DNA from: Nostoc sp. FACHB-152
Lineage (GTDB): Bacteria > Cyanobacteriota > Cyanobacteriia > Cyanobacteriales > Nostocaceae
DNA length: 48,050 nucleotides
Direction of reading: 5' to 3'
Assembly: GCF_014697475.1 (NCBI RefSeq)
Contig: NZ_JACJRV010000054.1
Span: forward strand, 1-48,050
Part shown: positions 14,644 to 22,947 of the stretch, piece by piece
Layout of the letters: every line of letters starts with the position of its first letter
Position numbering within the stretch: the stretch's first letter is position 1
Made by a program: the position numbers and the translations under genes
Notes under the pieces: model-generated
Told to the model about the DNA's origin: nothing
Seen by the model: only the letters and a program-made list of their open reading frames with translations
Databases searched by the model: none

Positions 14644-16500
14644 AAACATCAACTCTAAAAACTGTATGCCCCAGTATGGCCATGTAACCCACATTCCTAA
14701 AAGACCTACGCCTAAGAGGACGGTGAAAGCATAAGTTTGAGTTTGACCAGAGGTGCTGTATTTCAAACCTTCTCCACCCAGTAAGGAGAACAACCCAACG
14801 AAGTTAACAATGCCATCAACTACGAAGCGGTCAATCATATCAGCGAATTTAGCAAGTTGGGCAACGCTGAAAATGATGGTCATACGATAGAGTTTTGGAG
14901 TGTAAAAGTCGTAAGCCAACAAATCTTGCAAACCTTTCCAAGGTAGGCGAACTGGTTTGGGAATATTGCCAAGATAAATTACGCCACCGACGCTACAACC
15001 AAAAATACTCGACCAAATTAGTAAGAGTGCGACATCTTTATTCAGGGTTGCCCAGTTAGGTAAGAGTGATAAGCTTTGCAACACTAAAGGCAGATGTAGG
15101 ACAAATCCGAATAAAATTACCATTGGCAGTACCATTGGCCAGTGAACTTCAGGCGATCGCTCACTCATTTGCTTAGGTTTACCACCAAAAATCAAGCCAA
15201 ATTCTCTAGATAAACTAACGGCTGTTAAAGCATTAACTGCTATAACTATCCCAACTAGCCAAGGCTGAGTATCCCATAACCCATCAGCTAATTCCATCAA
15301 TGCCCAAAAGCTACCTAAAGGTGGGAACCCAATCAATCCTAATGTCCCAACAATAAAAGCTAAACCAGAAATGGGACGGCGTGACCAAAGTCCGCCTAGT
15401 TGAGTGACATCTTGGCTGATGCTGTTCCAGATAACGCCGCCTGTACTCATCACCAACAGTGCAGCAGATAAAGCATGAGTAAGTACTAGTAACAGTGCTG
15501 CATCATCTTGCCGTGTGCCTACAGCAATAAACACCAAACCCAGGTAAGCACTAACAGAATAAGATTGGCAGCGTTTAACGTCAATTTGGGCGATCGCAAT
15601 TAAAGAAGCACCAAGTGCTGTAAATGCACCTATCGCTACCATTGCGGCAGAAACTACAGGCGACAGAGTTAACACAGGTTGCAGTTTTATCAGCACCCAT
15701 GCGCCACTCGCAACTACTACCGAGTTCCGCAAAATGGTACTGGGAACTGGGCCTTCCATTGCTTCATCCAACCACAAATGTAGAGGGAATTGGGCGCATT
15801 TACCCATCGGCCCGGCAATTAAGGCTAAACCAACTAAGGTAATTACTGTAGGATCAACTTCGGCAGTTTTTGCCCATACAGCTAGTTCGTTGTAATCCCA
15901 TGTTCCTGCTAGAGGCCACAAACCTAAGACCCCAATCAACAAAAACAAGTCTCCTACACGTTTAGTTAAGAAAGCATCTCTCGCCCCACTAACCACCAAC
16001 GGCTGACTAAACCATAAGCCAACTAGCAGGTAGGTTCCTAAAGTGAGGATTTCGAGAATTACATAACTAAAGAACAAATTATTACATAGAGCTAAGGCAC
16101 ACAATCCCGCTTCAAATAAACCTAATAAAGAATAGAAGCGACCCCAACCCCAATCCATTTCCATGTAGCCAATGGCATAAATTTGCGCTAGCAAATTTAA
16201 CCCCGCAATTACTACCATTGCGCCTACACTAATTGACGAAATTTCTATGGCAATGGTCAGGTCTAAACCTGCTGTTGATAGCCAATGAATAAATACTTCT
16301 TGGGGTGGATGATTCCAAGTTGCTTGTAAGGCGATCGCGCTATGGAGAAACGCCAAAAAGGTCATCACTAAATTTACATAACCAGCGGGTCTTGGCCCGG
16401 TCTTACGAATGATCCCTGGCGACCAAGGTACGGCTAATAATCCGCCAATTAAGGCATATAAAGGAACTAGCCAAACAGTCTCTAGGAGAAACTGAGCCAT
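14641..16500 (-). CDS. ndhF4: NAD(P)H-quinone oxidoreductase subunit NdhF (NdhF4-like)
   Basis: A 619-residue distal proton-pumping subunit of NDH-1, with about 15 membrane segments. Recognisable parts are LFFSYVILEILTLGTYLLVG (TM5 Glu), FLTKRVGDLFLLIGVLGLWPL, MGKCAQFPLHLWLDEAMEGPVPSTILRNSVVV (the usual HxWLxDAMEGPTP motif with small changes) and a C-terminal lateral-helix region. It is shorter than respiratory NdhF1 (about 670-700), as expected for the NdhF3/F4 type that forms the CO2 channel to Cup. It is the first gene of the operon, with AGAGGTAA before the ATG. The 348 bases upstream carry an inverted repeat that may be regulatory. Confidence 0.85.
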   Translation of the reverse strand: MAQFLLETVWLVPLYALIGGLLAVPWSPGIIRKTGPRPAGYVNLVMTFLAFLHSAIALQATWNHPPQEVFIHWLSTAGLDLTIAIEISSISVGAMVVIAGLNLLAQIYAIGYMEMDWGWGRFYSLLGLFEAGLCALALCNNLFFSYVILEILTLGTYLLVGLWFSQPLVVSGARDAFLTKRVGDLFLLIGVLGLWPLAGTWDYNELAVWAKTAEVDPTVITLVGLALIAGPMGKCAQFPLHLWLDEAMEGPVPSTILRNSVVVASGAWVLIKLQPVLTLSPVVSAAMVAIGAFTALGASLIAIAQIDVKRCQSYSVSAYLGLVFIAVGTRQDDAALLLVLTHALSAALLVMSTGGVIWNSISQDVTQLGGLWSRRPISGLAFIVGTLGLIGFPPLGSFWALMELADGLWDTQPWLVGIVIAVNALTAVSLSREFGLIFGGKPKQMSERSPEVHWPMVLPMVILFGFVLHLPLVLQSLSLLPNWATLNKDVALLLIWSSIFGCSVGGVIYLGNIPKPVRLPWKGLQDLLAYDFYTPKLYRMTIIFSVAQLAKFADMIDRFVVDGIVNFVGLFSLLGGEGLKYSTSGQTQTYAFTVLLGVGLLGMWVTWPYWGIQFLELMF

Positions 16501-16693
16501 GAAATTACCTCTAGATTAAAACAAAACTTAGGTGTACTAAATCAAATCGCTTTGATCCCAGTGCTATCTGCTATTTAAAAGCGCAAGTTTATATTTATTT
16601 AATTTTATTAAATTTAAGCTTACCTTTATCTGAAGCAAAATGGAATTAGTTGATTAGATAAATCAGCGATAATTACTCTAATTAATTCTTATA

Positions 16694-16756
16694 TATCTAT
16701 GGATTGGATTAACAGATACTATGTATTGATTAATATCTATGACAAAACTATAGATA
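16694..16756. promoter_or_regulatory. Direct and inverted TATCTAT repeats upstream of ndhF
   Basis: The 348-base stretch 16501-16848 has no gene. Within it, TATCTATG occurs twice, at 16694-16701 and 16734-16741, exactly 40 bp apart. The second copy forms an inverted repeat with ATAGATA at 16750-16756, with nine bases between arms. It lies about 230 bp upstream of the ndhF start. It could be an operator for a dimeric regulator of the CO2-uptake operon or a fold downstream of the GNAT gene. No known consensus (NdhR, CmpR) was matched with confidence. Confidence 0.35.
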
Positions 16757-16848
16757 AATTTAAATAGTAATCATTATTCATATCCGCGGATAGTTGCAGT
16801 TAATCATTGAAACTGATAAAGCAAAGATTCTCCCTGGTGTTTCACACT

Positions 16849-17358
16849 TCACACTTTACAATTTTCACCAATTCGCAGCCCCATAATTACTAAGTCACGT
16901 TCCACCTCATCAAGTTCAGCGATTTGAGGTAAATGTCCCCAGCGTTGAAAACCTAATGATTCAAATAAATTCAAACTTGGTTGATTATGGGCAAAAATAA
17001 AGCCTAAAAGCGTTTTTAACCCTAAATTCGGGCTTTCATGAATTGCTAGGTCTAAAAGTTTGTGTCCCAAACCGCAACGCTGAAAGGCTGGGGCAATATA
17101 AATACTGATTTCAGCAGTAGAATTGTAAGCTGGTCGCCCATAGAACGATTGAAAACTTAACCACCCTGCAATTACTTCCTGTTGTTCAACTACCCACAGA
17201 GGACGTTTAGAAGGCGATCGCCCATTAAACCAAGCGCGGCGACTTTCCACAGACACAGGTTCTAAATCAGCAGTGGCGAGACGGCTGGGAATTGCAGCAT
17301 TGTAAATAGCCACGATTGCAGGTAAGTCAGTTTCAGTCGCATGGCGGATAGTCATCAA
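16849..17358 (-). CDS. GNAT-family N-acetyltransferase (phosphinothricin-acetyltransferase-like)
   Basis: A 169-residue single-domain acetyltransferase. The N-terminal MTIRHATETDLPAIVAIYN and the acetyl-CoA pyrophosphate loop APAFQRCGLGHKLLD (QRxGxG) are clear, followed by the strand GFIFAHNQPSLNLFESLGF typical of the PAT/bar subgroup. Members of that subgroup acetylate small amines such as phosphinothricin or methionine sulfoximine, or have unknown substrates. It is cytoplasmic. Two adjacent ATG codons open the frame at 17358 and 17355; the second is closer to the family start. It is transcribed alone. Confidence 0.8.
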   Translation of the reverse strand: MMTIRHATETDLPAIVAIYNAAIPSRLATADLEPVSVESRRAWFNGRSPSKRPLWVVEQQEVIAGWLSFQSFYGRPAYNSTAEISIYIAPAFQRCGLGHKLLDLAIHESPNLGLKTLLGFIFAHNQPSLNLFESLGFQRWGHLPQIAELDEVERDLVIMGLRIGENCKV

Positions 17359-17564
17359 TGCCGTCTCAGAAAAAATACTTCAGAAAATATTCAAAAATCA
17401 TACAGTGTTCATCAACAGAATTCTATGCCTGCTTCATCTGTAGATTAAGTAATAAAAAATACCATTACATCAACAGTATCAGAGCAGGACTTACGCACCC
17501 TGATAATGGTTGAAAAGAAAAGATAATTATAAAGATTACCTGCAATGGACAATTTCAATGAGAT

Positions 17565-18065
17565 TTACATTGAATTAGATTGAATTGCTTTCTTTTTGGG
17601 TGTTTCAACAAGCACAGAAAGCAAAAGCAAACTTAATCCCATAATTTTGATCACAGCGTTGATTGCGTGTGCGTACTCCCATTGATTACGATAACGTGTC
17701 CAGTTTTGTGGCACAGGATTTGTCAACCATTTGGCAAATTCAGCATTCATCGGTGCGACAAAAACTATCCAACTCACTAACGCCAACACTAAAAGAACCG
17801 TTCCGCCTACAGTCAAATAAAAACTTGCACCATGTCTACGAACAAGAAACGCTAATACAATTGCAGACAGAATCGCGCCAACTTCAAATAATGCACCGAC
17901 TGAGCCAAAAAGTCGATAAACATTTTCAAAGACTGTGACTCTAACCCAAAGTTGCTGGTCAAATTGCATTCTTCGCGGCAATTCAAATAAATGCGCCATA
18001 GATAGGCTGAGACTAAACGCAGTCAGCATAATTGTGATGAATCGCCAGGTTCGTGTGAGTGTCAT
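17565..18065 (-). CDS. DUF1772-like four-helix membrane protein
   Basis: A 166-residue protein with four hydrophobic segments (about 9-27, 56-77, 82-104 and 134-152). The loop APMNAEFAKWL and the later RNQWEYAHAI resemble the N..L..W and W...H motifs of the DUF1772 (anthrone-oxygenase-like) family. Members are small integral membrane proteins; a few fungal ones oxidise anthrones, while bacterial ones are uncharacterised. No neighbour suggests a pathway. The gene is monocistronic, separated from the GNAT gene by about 200 bases and from tRNA-Ser by about 180. Confidence 0.6.
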   Translation of the reverse strand: MTLTRTWRFITIMLTAFSLSLSMAHLFELPRRMQFDQQLWVRVTVFENVYRLFGSVGALFEVGAILSAIVLAFLVRRHGASFYLTVGGTVLLVLALVSWIVFVAPMNAEFAKWLTNPVPQNWTRYRNQWEYAHAINAVIKIMGLSLLLLSVLVETPKKKAIQSNSM

Positions 18066-18241
18066 TTTGCCTTACCTCACAACAATAGCCATTATGCTCT
18101 AAGATATACCTGCCATAAAATCTTGCGTCACTACCAAATGGCGTACCTAGTTTTAAGAAATGAAAAGGTTTGAGAGCGATCGCTTTTTGTAACAGAATGC
18201 TATGATCACAAAGAGACTTATTTGCCTTGAAATCCCTACCT

Positions 18242-18328
18242 GGAGAGGTGGCAGAGTGGTTGAATGCGACGCACTCGAAATGCGTTTTGGCGGCAACGTC
18301 AACGTGGGTTCAAATCCCACCCTCTCCG
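18242..18328 (+). tRNA. tRNA-Ser (anticodon CGA)
   Basis: An 87-base sequence folds as a class II tRNA. The acceptor arms are GGAGAGG and CCTCTCC with discriminator G, the D-arm region is TGGCAGAGTGGTTGAATGC, and the anticodon stem CGCA/TGCG encloses loop CTCGAAA (anticodon CGA, reading UCG). A long variable arm follows (TTTTGGCGGCAACGTCAAC), then GTGGG TTCAAAT CCCAC for the T arm. The long variable arm is the serine identity feature. The 3' CCA is not encoded. Open frames crossing it on both strands are artefacts. Confidence 0.95.
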
Positions 18329-18373
18329 TTTTTGTTGAGTTGCAGTAAACTATTACCAACTTGCGAGGAGTGC

Positions 18374-18583
18374 ATGATGGTAAATCAGAGGTTGGTGCAA
18401 TTATTTTCGTTTGGTTTTATTAGTTGTTGTTTTTGTCTTGGCTTGGGTATTGGCATTTTTATTCGCTTTGGGCAGTTGCAACCATCAAACGCTGCTACTA
18501 CTGCCGAACCGGAGAGAATTCCATTTGCTATTCCTATGCCCAATCCATCTCCAAATGATGACATTTTAACGTTAAGTCCATGA
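18374..18583 (+). CDS. Small single-pass membrane peptide (69 aa)
   Basis: Starting at tandem ATGs (18374 and 18377), with GAGGAG at 18365-18370 as ribosome-binding site, the frame encodes 69 residues. A short N-terminus leads into a hydrophobic, cysteine-containing segment at residues 10-31 (FSFGFISCCFCLGLGIGIFI). A Pro-rich, exposed tail follows with PFAIPMPNPSPND. It could be a membrane anchor or a secreted peptide; no family is recognised. The start lies 45 bases after tRNA-Ser. A hairpin follows the stop, supporting a discrete transcription unit. Confidence 0.5.
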   Translation: MMVNQRLVQLFSFGFISCCFCLGLGIGIFIRFGQLQPSNAATTAEPERIPFAIPMPNPSPNDDILTLSP

Positions 18584-18592
18584 CAAACTATG

Positions 18593-18617
18593 AGAGACGC
18601 TGCCCGGCAACGTCTCT
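18593..18617. terminator. Hairpin between convergent genes
   Basis: AGAGACG at 18593-18599 and CGTCTCT at 18611-18617 form a 7-bp stem around an 11-base loop, placed between the stop of the small peptide (18583) and the stop of the kinase gene on the other strand (18622). The symmetry would let it act for both transcripts. No strong T tract is present. Confidence 0.45.
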
Positions 18618-18621
18618 AACC

Positions 18622-20229
18622 TTAATTATCATCTGAAGGGGTTGCTTGTGGCTTTTCATCCTTTTGCGATCGCACTTCCGCAGCAGAATTTTGCTTATTC
18701 TCCACAGTTGGGACAACCACAGGTGAAGAATCAGAACTTTTTGATTCAGTTTTTGGTGGTGCGACTGGAATGACTACTGAGTCTGGACGTTGACTAGGCT
18801 GAGTTTGAGGAACAACAGGCGTAGAATTTTCTGCCGATTGCTTGCGAGAATTTTTGCGAGATGCACGATATTCTCTTAACTTATCCACAAGTGATGCTGA
18901 AGGGGAAGTAGTAGGAGAGACAGCAGCTTGTTCAGCATTTTGAGGTGCAGAGGTTTCTAAGGTGGCTGGAGTTGTATTTTCTAAAGCAGTGCTGTTGTTA
19001 GAACTGACGGGTTCCGCAGTGGGTGCAGGACGGTTGCGCTTGCGCCGCCTAGAAGGAGTATATGCAGAGGTCGTTTGAGTATTTTGAACCTTATTAGTTT
19101 CTGTAGCAACAGGTGAGGGAGAATTCGGCGGTGATACACTTTTTTGTGCCTCAGTTACAGGGTTCTCAAACAGTGGTTTTGTAGATGACTGCGGCTGTGG
19201 CCCAGATGAAAGCATATTTGTAATGCCAAAACCAGCAGTAGCTGCAACTAAGGCTACACCTGCGCCGAGTAATACTTTCGGGTATGGCAGTTTTTTATAA
19301 ATTGATGTGACAGGTTGTAAAAGCGATCGCTTCGGCTTTCTTTTAAAAATCGTCTGCTGTGAAGATAAATCGATGGTGGCAACTGTCTGAGTTGCTACAG
19401 GTTGAGGGCTGAAACTCGTAGCACCACCTGGTAAAAGTTGCAGCCACTCTGCTACTGTTGCTGGGCGAAAACGCGGATCAACAGCCATCCCACGCATGAC
19501 TGCTTGATTTACGGCTGCACTTAGGTGGGGTTGTAATTCCTTCGGGGAGGGCATTTTTTCGCGATCGCGCAACAATGCTGGCATAGGAACCTGTGCTGTT
19601 AACAAAGCATACAAGGTTGCAGCCAAACCATACACATCTGTAGCTGGTGTGCGCGGTGCTTGTGTTAAATATTGTTCAATCGGTGCATAGCCTTCAGAAA
19701 CCATGCCTGTGTGAGTTTGTTTCACATTGTTATTAAATTCTCGCGCAATGCCAAAATCAATTAATATTACCTCCTGCGTACCTTCACGGAGGATAATATT
19801 CTCTGGTTTCACATCCCGATGTAGCAAACCATTGTTGTGAACAACCTGTAATGCCGCGCCAATTTGACGGATATAATGAATGGCTGTGGCCTCTGGCAAG
19901 GGTATAGCTGGCAGTACATAGGCATTGCCTAAAGTTTCGCCAGGAATGTATTCCATCACCATATAAGGCAGCCCATCTTCCACAAAAAAGTCGCTAACCC
20001 GGACAATATTGGGATGAATACAAGTAGCTAGCCGTCTGGCTTCATCTTGGAATTGACGCTCAAATTTGGCAAAATCTGGGTGTTGCCGCAGTTTTTCATT
20101 AATGGTTTTCATCACTACTTCATGACCTAAGTAGTGATGCGTAGCCTTAAACGTAATGCCAAAGCCACCGCGTCCGATTTCTTGGATCAGGGTATATTTT
20201 CCACCCTGCAAAATTGTGCCTGCTAACAT
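18622..20229 (-). CDS. Ser/Thr protein kinase with transmembrane anchor
   Basis: A 535-residue Hanks-type kinase. The glycine loop GRGGFG is at 19-24 and the ATP lysine K41 in VVMK. The helix-C Glu is E63, the catalytic loop HRDVKPEN has D139, K141 and N144, DFG is at 158-160, and the activation-loop end YAPIEQY is complete. All catalytic residues are present, so it should be active. The kinase domain ends near residue 270. One membrane helix at about 319-338 is followed by a 190-residue Pro/Ser/Thr-rich region without a recognised sensor domain, presumably outside the membrane. The substrate is unknown. The gene is alone, convergent with the small peptide. Confidence 0.9.
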   Translation of the reverse strand: MLAGTILQGGKYTLIQEIGRGGFGITFKATHHYLGHEVVMKTINEKLRQHPDFAKFERQFQDEARRLATCIHPNIVRVSDFFVEDGLPYMVMEYIPGETLGNAYVLPAIPLPEATAIHYIRQIGAALQVVHNNGLLHRDVKPENIILREGTQEVILIDFGIAREFNNNVKQTHTGMVSEGYAPIEQYLTQAPRTPATDVYGLAATLYALLTAQVPMPALLRDREKMPSPKELQPHLSAAVNQAVMRGMAVDPRFRPATVAEWLQLLPGGATSFSPQPVATQTVATIDLSSQQTIFKRKPKRSLLQPVTSIYKKLPYPKVLLGAGVALVAATAGFGITNMLSSGPQPQSSTKPLFENPVTEAQKSVSPPNSPSPVATETNKVQNTQTTSAYTPSRRRKRNRPAPTAEPVSSNNSTALENTTPATLETSAPQNAEQAAVSPTTSPSASLVDKLREYRASRKNSRKQSAENSTPVVPQTQPSQRPDSVVIPVAPPKTESKSSDSSPVVVPTVENKQNSAAEVRSQKDEKPQATPSDDN

Positions 20230-20383
20230 AGTAAAGTTTTGCGTCCTGAGTCCTGAGTGAGCGGATATTATGGATACCCTGAAGTTGCACAGCCTCCCAA
20301 TGAAAGTTACAACTTGTTTTTTTAATAATACTGTAGGCTCTTAGTCATAACTCTTGAAAATTAGGTGAAGAAACAGAGGGAAT

Positions 20384-20575
20384 AGAGGCTAGAGGCTAGC
20401 GGTTAGGGGCTAGAAAATAGTATTTTTACTCAGCACATTCAAGTTAGGAGGCAGAAGGGAAGAGGGTTTGACTTGGTTTATTCGTAGCAGGTAGTTCGCA
20501 ACCAGTACGCCTGTAATAAAAATATTTTTATCTAGCCTCTAATCCCTAATCTCTAGTCTCTTGCCCCTAGCCTCT
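20384..20575. repeat. Inverted pair of heptamer (STRR) arrays upstream of the kinase gene
   Basis: The 350-base gap 20230-20579 contains no gene. AGAGGCT, AGAGGCT, AGCGGTT and AGGGGCT run from 20384 to 20411. Six units of the reverse kind (AGCCTCT, AATCCCT, AATCTCT, AGTCTCT, TGCCCCT, AGCCTCT) fill 20534-20575 and stop just before the Omp85 stop codon. The arrays face each other across about 120 bp. Confidence 0.75.
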
Positions 20576-20579
20576 CATT

Positions 20580-22739
20580 CTAAAATCTCTGACCTATACC
20601 TAAATGCACCTTACTTTCTCCTTGGTCGTTAATGCCATAGTCAGCGCGAATTAACCCAAGGGGCGAATCTAACCGCACTCCTGCACCGTAACCAAACCCG
20701 TAACCGGGTTTATCACGCACGCCTGCGGGATCGCCTAAGACGGTGTTACCAGAACCTAAATCTGTGCCGAAGTCAGCAAATAATACACCCCCAACTATCG
20801 GCAAAATGGGAAAGCGGTATTCTGCGGAAGCTACAACATAACTGCGTCCACTGCCAACCTTTCCACCATCATAACCACGCACAGAGTTGGAACCACCTAT
20901 ATTAAAGGCTTCGTAAGGTGGTAAATCACCAATAACAGTCCCAGCTTGGACGTTGAAAGCAAAGACTTGTGGCAGCTTACTGTTATATAAGTTTACCGGC
21001 AGATATTGGCTGTAGTTAGCTGTGACCCGATTGAGGGAAATATTTCCTTGACCAACGGGTATGGATTGTTCTGTACTCAGTTTCAGCAAGGAACCTTGAG
21101 TAGGGTTGAGAGGATTATTTCTTTTATCTTTGGCGGCGGTGAAGGAGACGGTAGTTAAGTCATCAATACCTGTACCACTGGCAGATAGGGGATTTCCTTG
21201 AGCATCTTTGGGCGTAATATTACCTTGGCGATCGCGGATTGTCGTTCTTGTATAATTCAATCCTAAAGAAGCGTCCCAGCCGTCAATCGGTCTTTGCAAG
21301 CTAACACTACCGCCAATCTGACCTTCTCGGACTTTATCGCCGTTAGCCAGCTTGATAGTATCATCAAAGGTTTCCGAAAGTTCTTGGCGACGGAAGCCGT
21401 TGACAGTGTAACCTAGGCGGTCAGGGTTATTCTCACGATAAGGGCTAATAAATTTGCCATCAAATTGCAAATCACGAGAACTTAAACCCACATTGGCATT
21501 AAATATATTGTTCTGACCGCCAACATTTTGGTCTTGATAATTGACAGTTCCAATTATCCCTTGATCGGCATTGTAACTACCGCCTAAGTTAATGGCACGC
21601 GCGCCATTCTCTTTGAGTTCGTAGACTAAATCTAGATTTGTTGCATCTCCTTCTAAAGCTACGTTGACGCTAGAAAATAAGCCTGTACCATATAACTTTT
21701 GAATATCTTGCTGTACCAGCTTTTCTTGAAAGATTTGTCCTTGTTTGAGTTGAATTTGCTGGCTGAGAAACTCTGGTTTGGTGCGCCCAGTAACAGGATT
21801 ACCTTTACTATCAACGGTTTGACCTTCATCGTTGACAAAGCGAAACTTAATCTCACTTACCAAGCCTTCCGCGATGTTAATGTTGAGAATTCCCTCACGA
21901 CTGGGTTTAATTGATAATACTCGCGCCAAGTTATAACCGTTGTCGGCGTACCATTTGTTTACTTGTTCTACAGCTTGTCGCAACCCCGCCGGACTGATGG
22001 CTTTACCAAATTGCGGTTGAAAACGTTCTAACGCTACTTGATAAGTCAGTGCTTTTGCGCCGGAAAGTTGCAGCGATCGCACTACCACAGGTTGCACCTG
22101 ATAGACTACACTCAATCCTGCTGCTGTACTGCGACTATTGACATTAGCACTGGTAAATAAATCAGTATTCAAAATTGCTGCAACATCCTGTTGTAACTGG
22201 TTTTGGCTAGTTTCTGCGCCAGTTTGAGTTTTAATAACTTTGCGTATGACTTCTTGCAATTCAGGAGTCGCGCCTACTATTTGTACATCCGTAGCTGTGA
22301 CTACTAAGTTGTTATTTGTCGGTAGGGAGTTTGGAGGTGATAAAGGGATGACGTTACTATTTCCTGGCTTTACCTGTGTTAGTACAATTGGGGTTTTATT
22401 AACTTCTGGTTTCACCTGACTTTGCAATATATTTACTAAACTTCTCACCTGTGAGGAGAGAGGTTTTAATGTCTCCCCCTTCCCTACTAGGGAAGGGGGC
22501 TGGGGGGTTAGGTTTTCCCCAAGTGATACAGGCTTTTGTGAAAATTGCGGGACAGCTACGGTTTCGGGGGATGCAATAGTCTCTACCCTTGTAGGCGTTT
22601 CTTCAATTACAGGAACTACAAAGTCTTTAACTTTTTTTGTTTCGGTTGTCGGGGTATTTGGCGCGGCTAATGCTTGTTGAGTGACGTTACTAGCAGCTAA
22701 AGTAGCTAAAGTTAAAATTGCTGTTTTAGAAATTTGCAT
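20580..22739 (-). CDS. Omp85/BamA-family outer-membrane assembly protein
   Basis: A 719-residue protein when started at the ATG at 22739, which opens the signal peptide MQISKTAILTLATLAASNVT ending near ALAAP. The longer frame upstream only translates heptamer repeats. A low-complexity linker (about 25-145) precedes POTRA domains (about 150-390), which include the segment with WYADNGYNLARV. A C-terminal 16-stranded Omp85 barrel carries NIGGSNSVRGY (the conserved VRGY/F loop) and ends in IGQRF. It should insert or export outer-membrane proteins. Nostoc has several Omp85 paralogues and this one is not next to lpx/fabZ genes, so I do not name it BamA itself. Confidence 0.9.
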   Translation of the reverse strand: MQISKTAILTLATLAASNVTQQALAAPNTPTTETKKVKDFVVPVIEETPTRVETIASPETVAVPQFSQKPVSLGENLTPQPPSLVGKGETLKPLSSQVRSLVNILQSQVKPEVNKTPIVLTQVKPGNSNVIPLSPPNSLPTNNNLVVTATDVQIVGATPELQEVIRKVIKTQTGAETSQNQLQQDVAAILNTDLFTSANVNSRSTAAGLSVVYQVQPVVVRSLQLSGAKALTYQVALERFQPQFGKAISPAGLRQAVEQVNKWYADNGYNLARVLSIKPSREGILNINIAEGLVSEIKFRFVNDEGQTVDSKGNPVTGRTKPEFLSQQIQLKQGQIFQEKLVQQDIQKLYGTGLFSSVNVALEGDATNLDLVYELKENGARAINLGGSYNADQGIIGTVNYQDQNVGGQNNIFNANVGLSSRDLQFDGKFISPYRENNPDRLGYTVNGFRRQELSETFDDTIKLANGDKVREGQIGGSVSLQRPIDGWDASLGLNYTRTTIRDRQGNITPKDAQGNPLSASGTGIDDLTTVSFTAAKDKRNNPLNPTQGSLLKLSTEQSIPVGQGNISLNRVTANYSQYLPVNLYNSKLPQVFAFNVQAGTVIGDLPPYEAFNIGGSNSVRGYDGGKVGSGRSYVVASAEYRFPILPIVGGVLFADFGTDLGSGNTVLGDPAGVRDKPGYGFGYGAGVRLDSPLGLIRADYGINDQGESKVHLGIGQRF
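22471..22522. repeat. In-frame palindromic repeat inside the Omp85 linker
   Basis: CCCCCTTCCCTA at 22475-22486 and TAGGGAAGGGGG at 22488-22499 form a 12-bp perfect palindrome about one base. With flanking bases it encodes NLTPQPPSLVGKGE within the Omp85 linker. This peptide is the translation of a dispersed cyanobacterial palindrome seen in many unrelated proteins, so it is a repeat carried as coding sequence. Confidence 0.75.
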
Positions 22740-22754
22740 AACAAAATAATTACT

Positions 22755-22910
22755 AATTCGTAATTCGTAATTCGTAATTGAAGAATGCAAGCCTATTTTG
22801 GGAATTTTCCAAAACCGTAGTGATTCCCTCAATTTACTAAGGGAAATAATTAGCTTTAAACCTTTAGCTATTTTCTCTGGGTAATTACGAGTTACGAATT
22901 ATCAGTTACA
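22755..22910. repeat. Inverted pair of heptamer arrays between divergent genes
   Basis: Three copies of AATTCGT occupy 22755-22775, and AATTACG, AGTTACG, AATTATC, AGTTACA occupy about 22883-22910 in the opposite sense. They bracket about 107 bp in the space between the divergent Omp85 and LpxB-related genes, where both promoters must lie. Confidence 0.7.
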
Positions 22911-22947
22911 AATTCTGTTGACACTGAATTTTGATGTTTTGTTTCTT

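Noticed and set aside
18153-18373. Open frames on both strands crossing the tRNA-Ser gene
   Set aside because: The first 40 residues are translated tRNA sequence; only the part from 18374 on is kept as a separate small gene.
22740-22832. N-terminal extension of the Omp85 frame
   Set aside because: The extra residues translate heptamer repeats; the start at 22739 gives a normal signal peptide.
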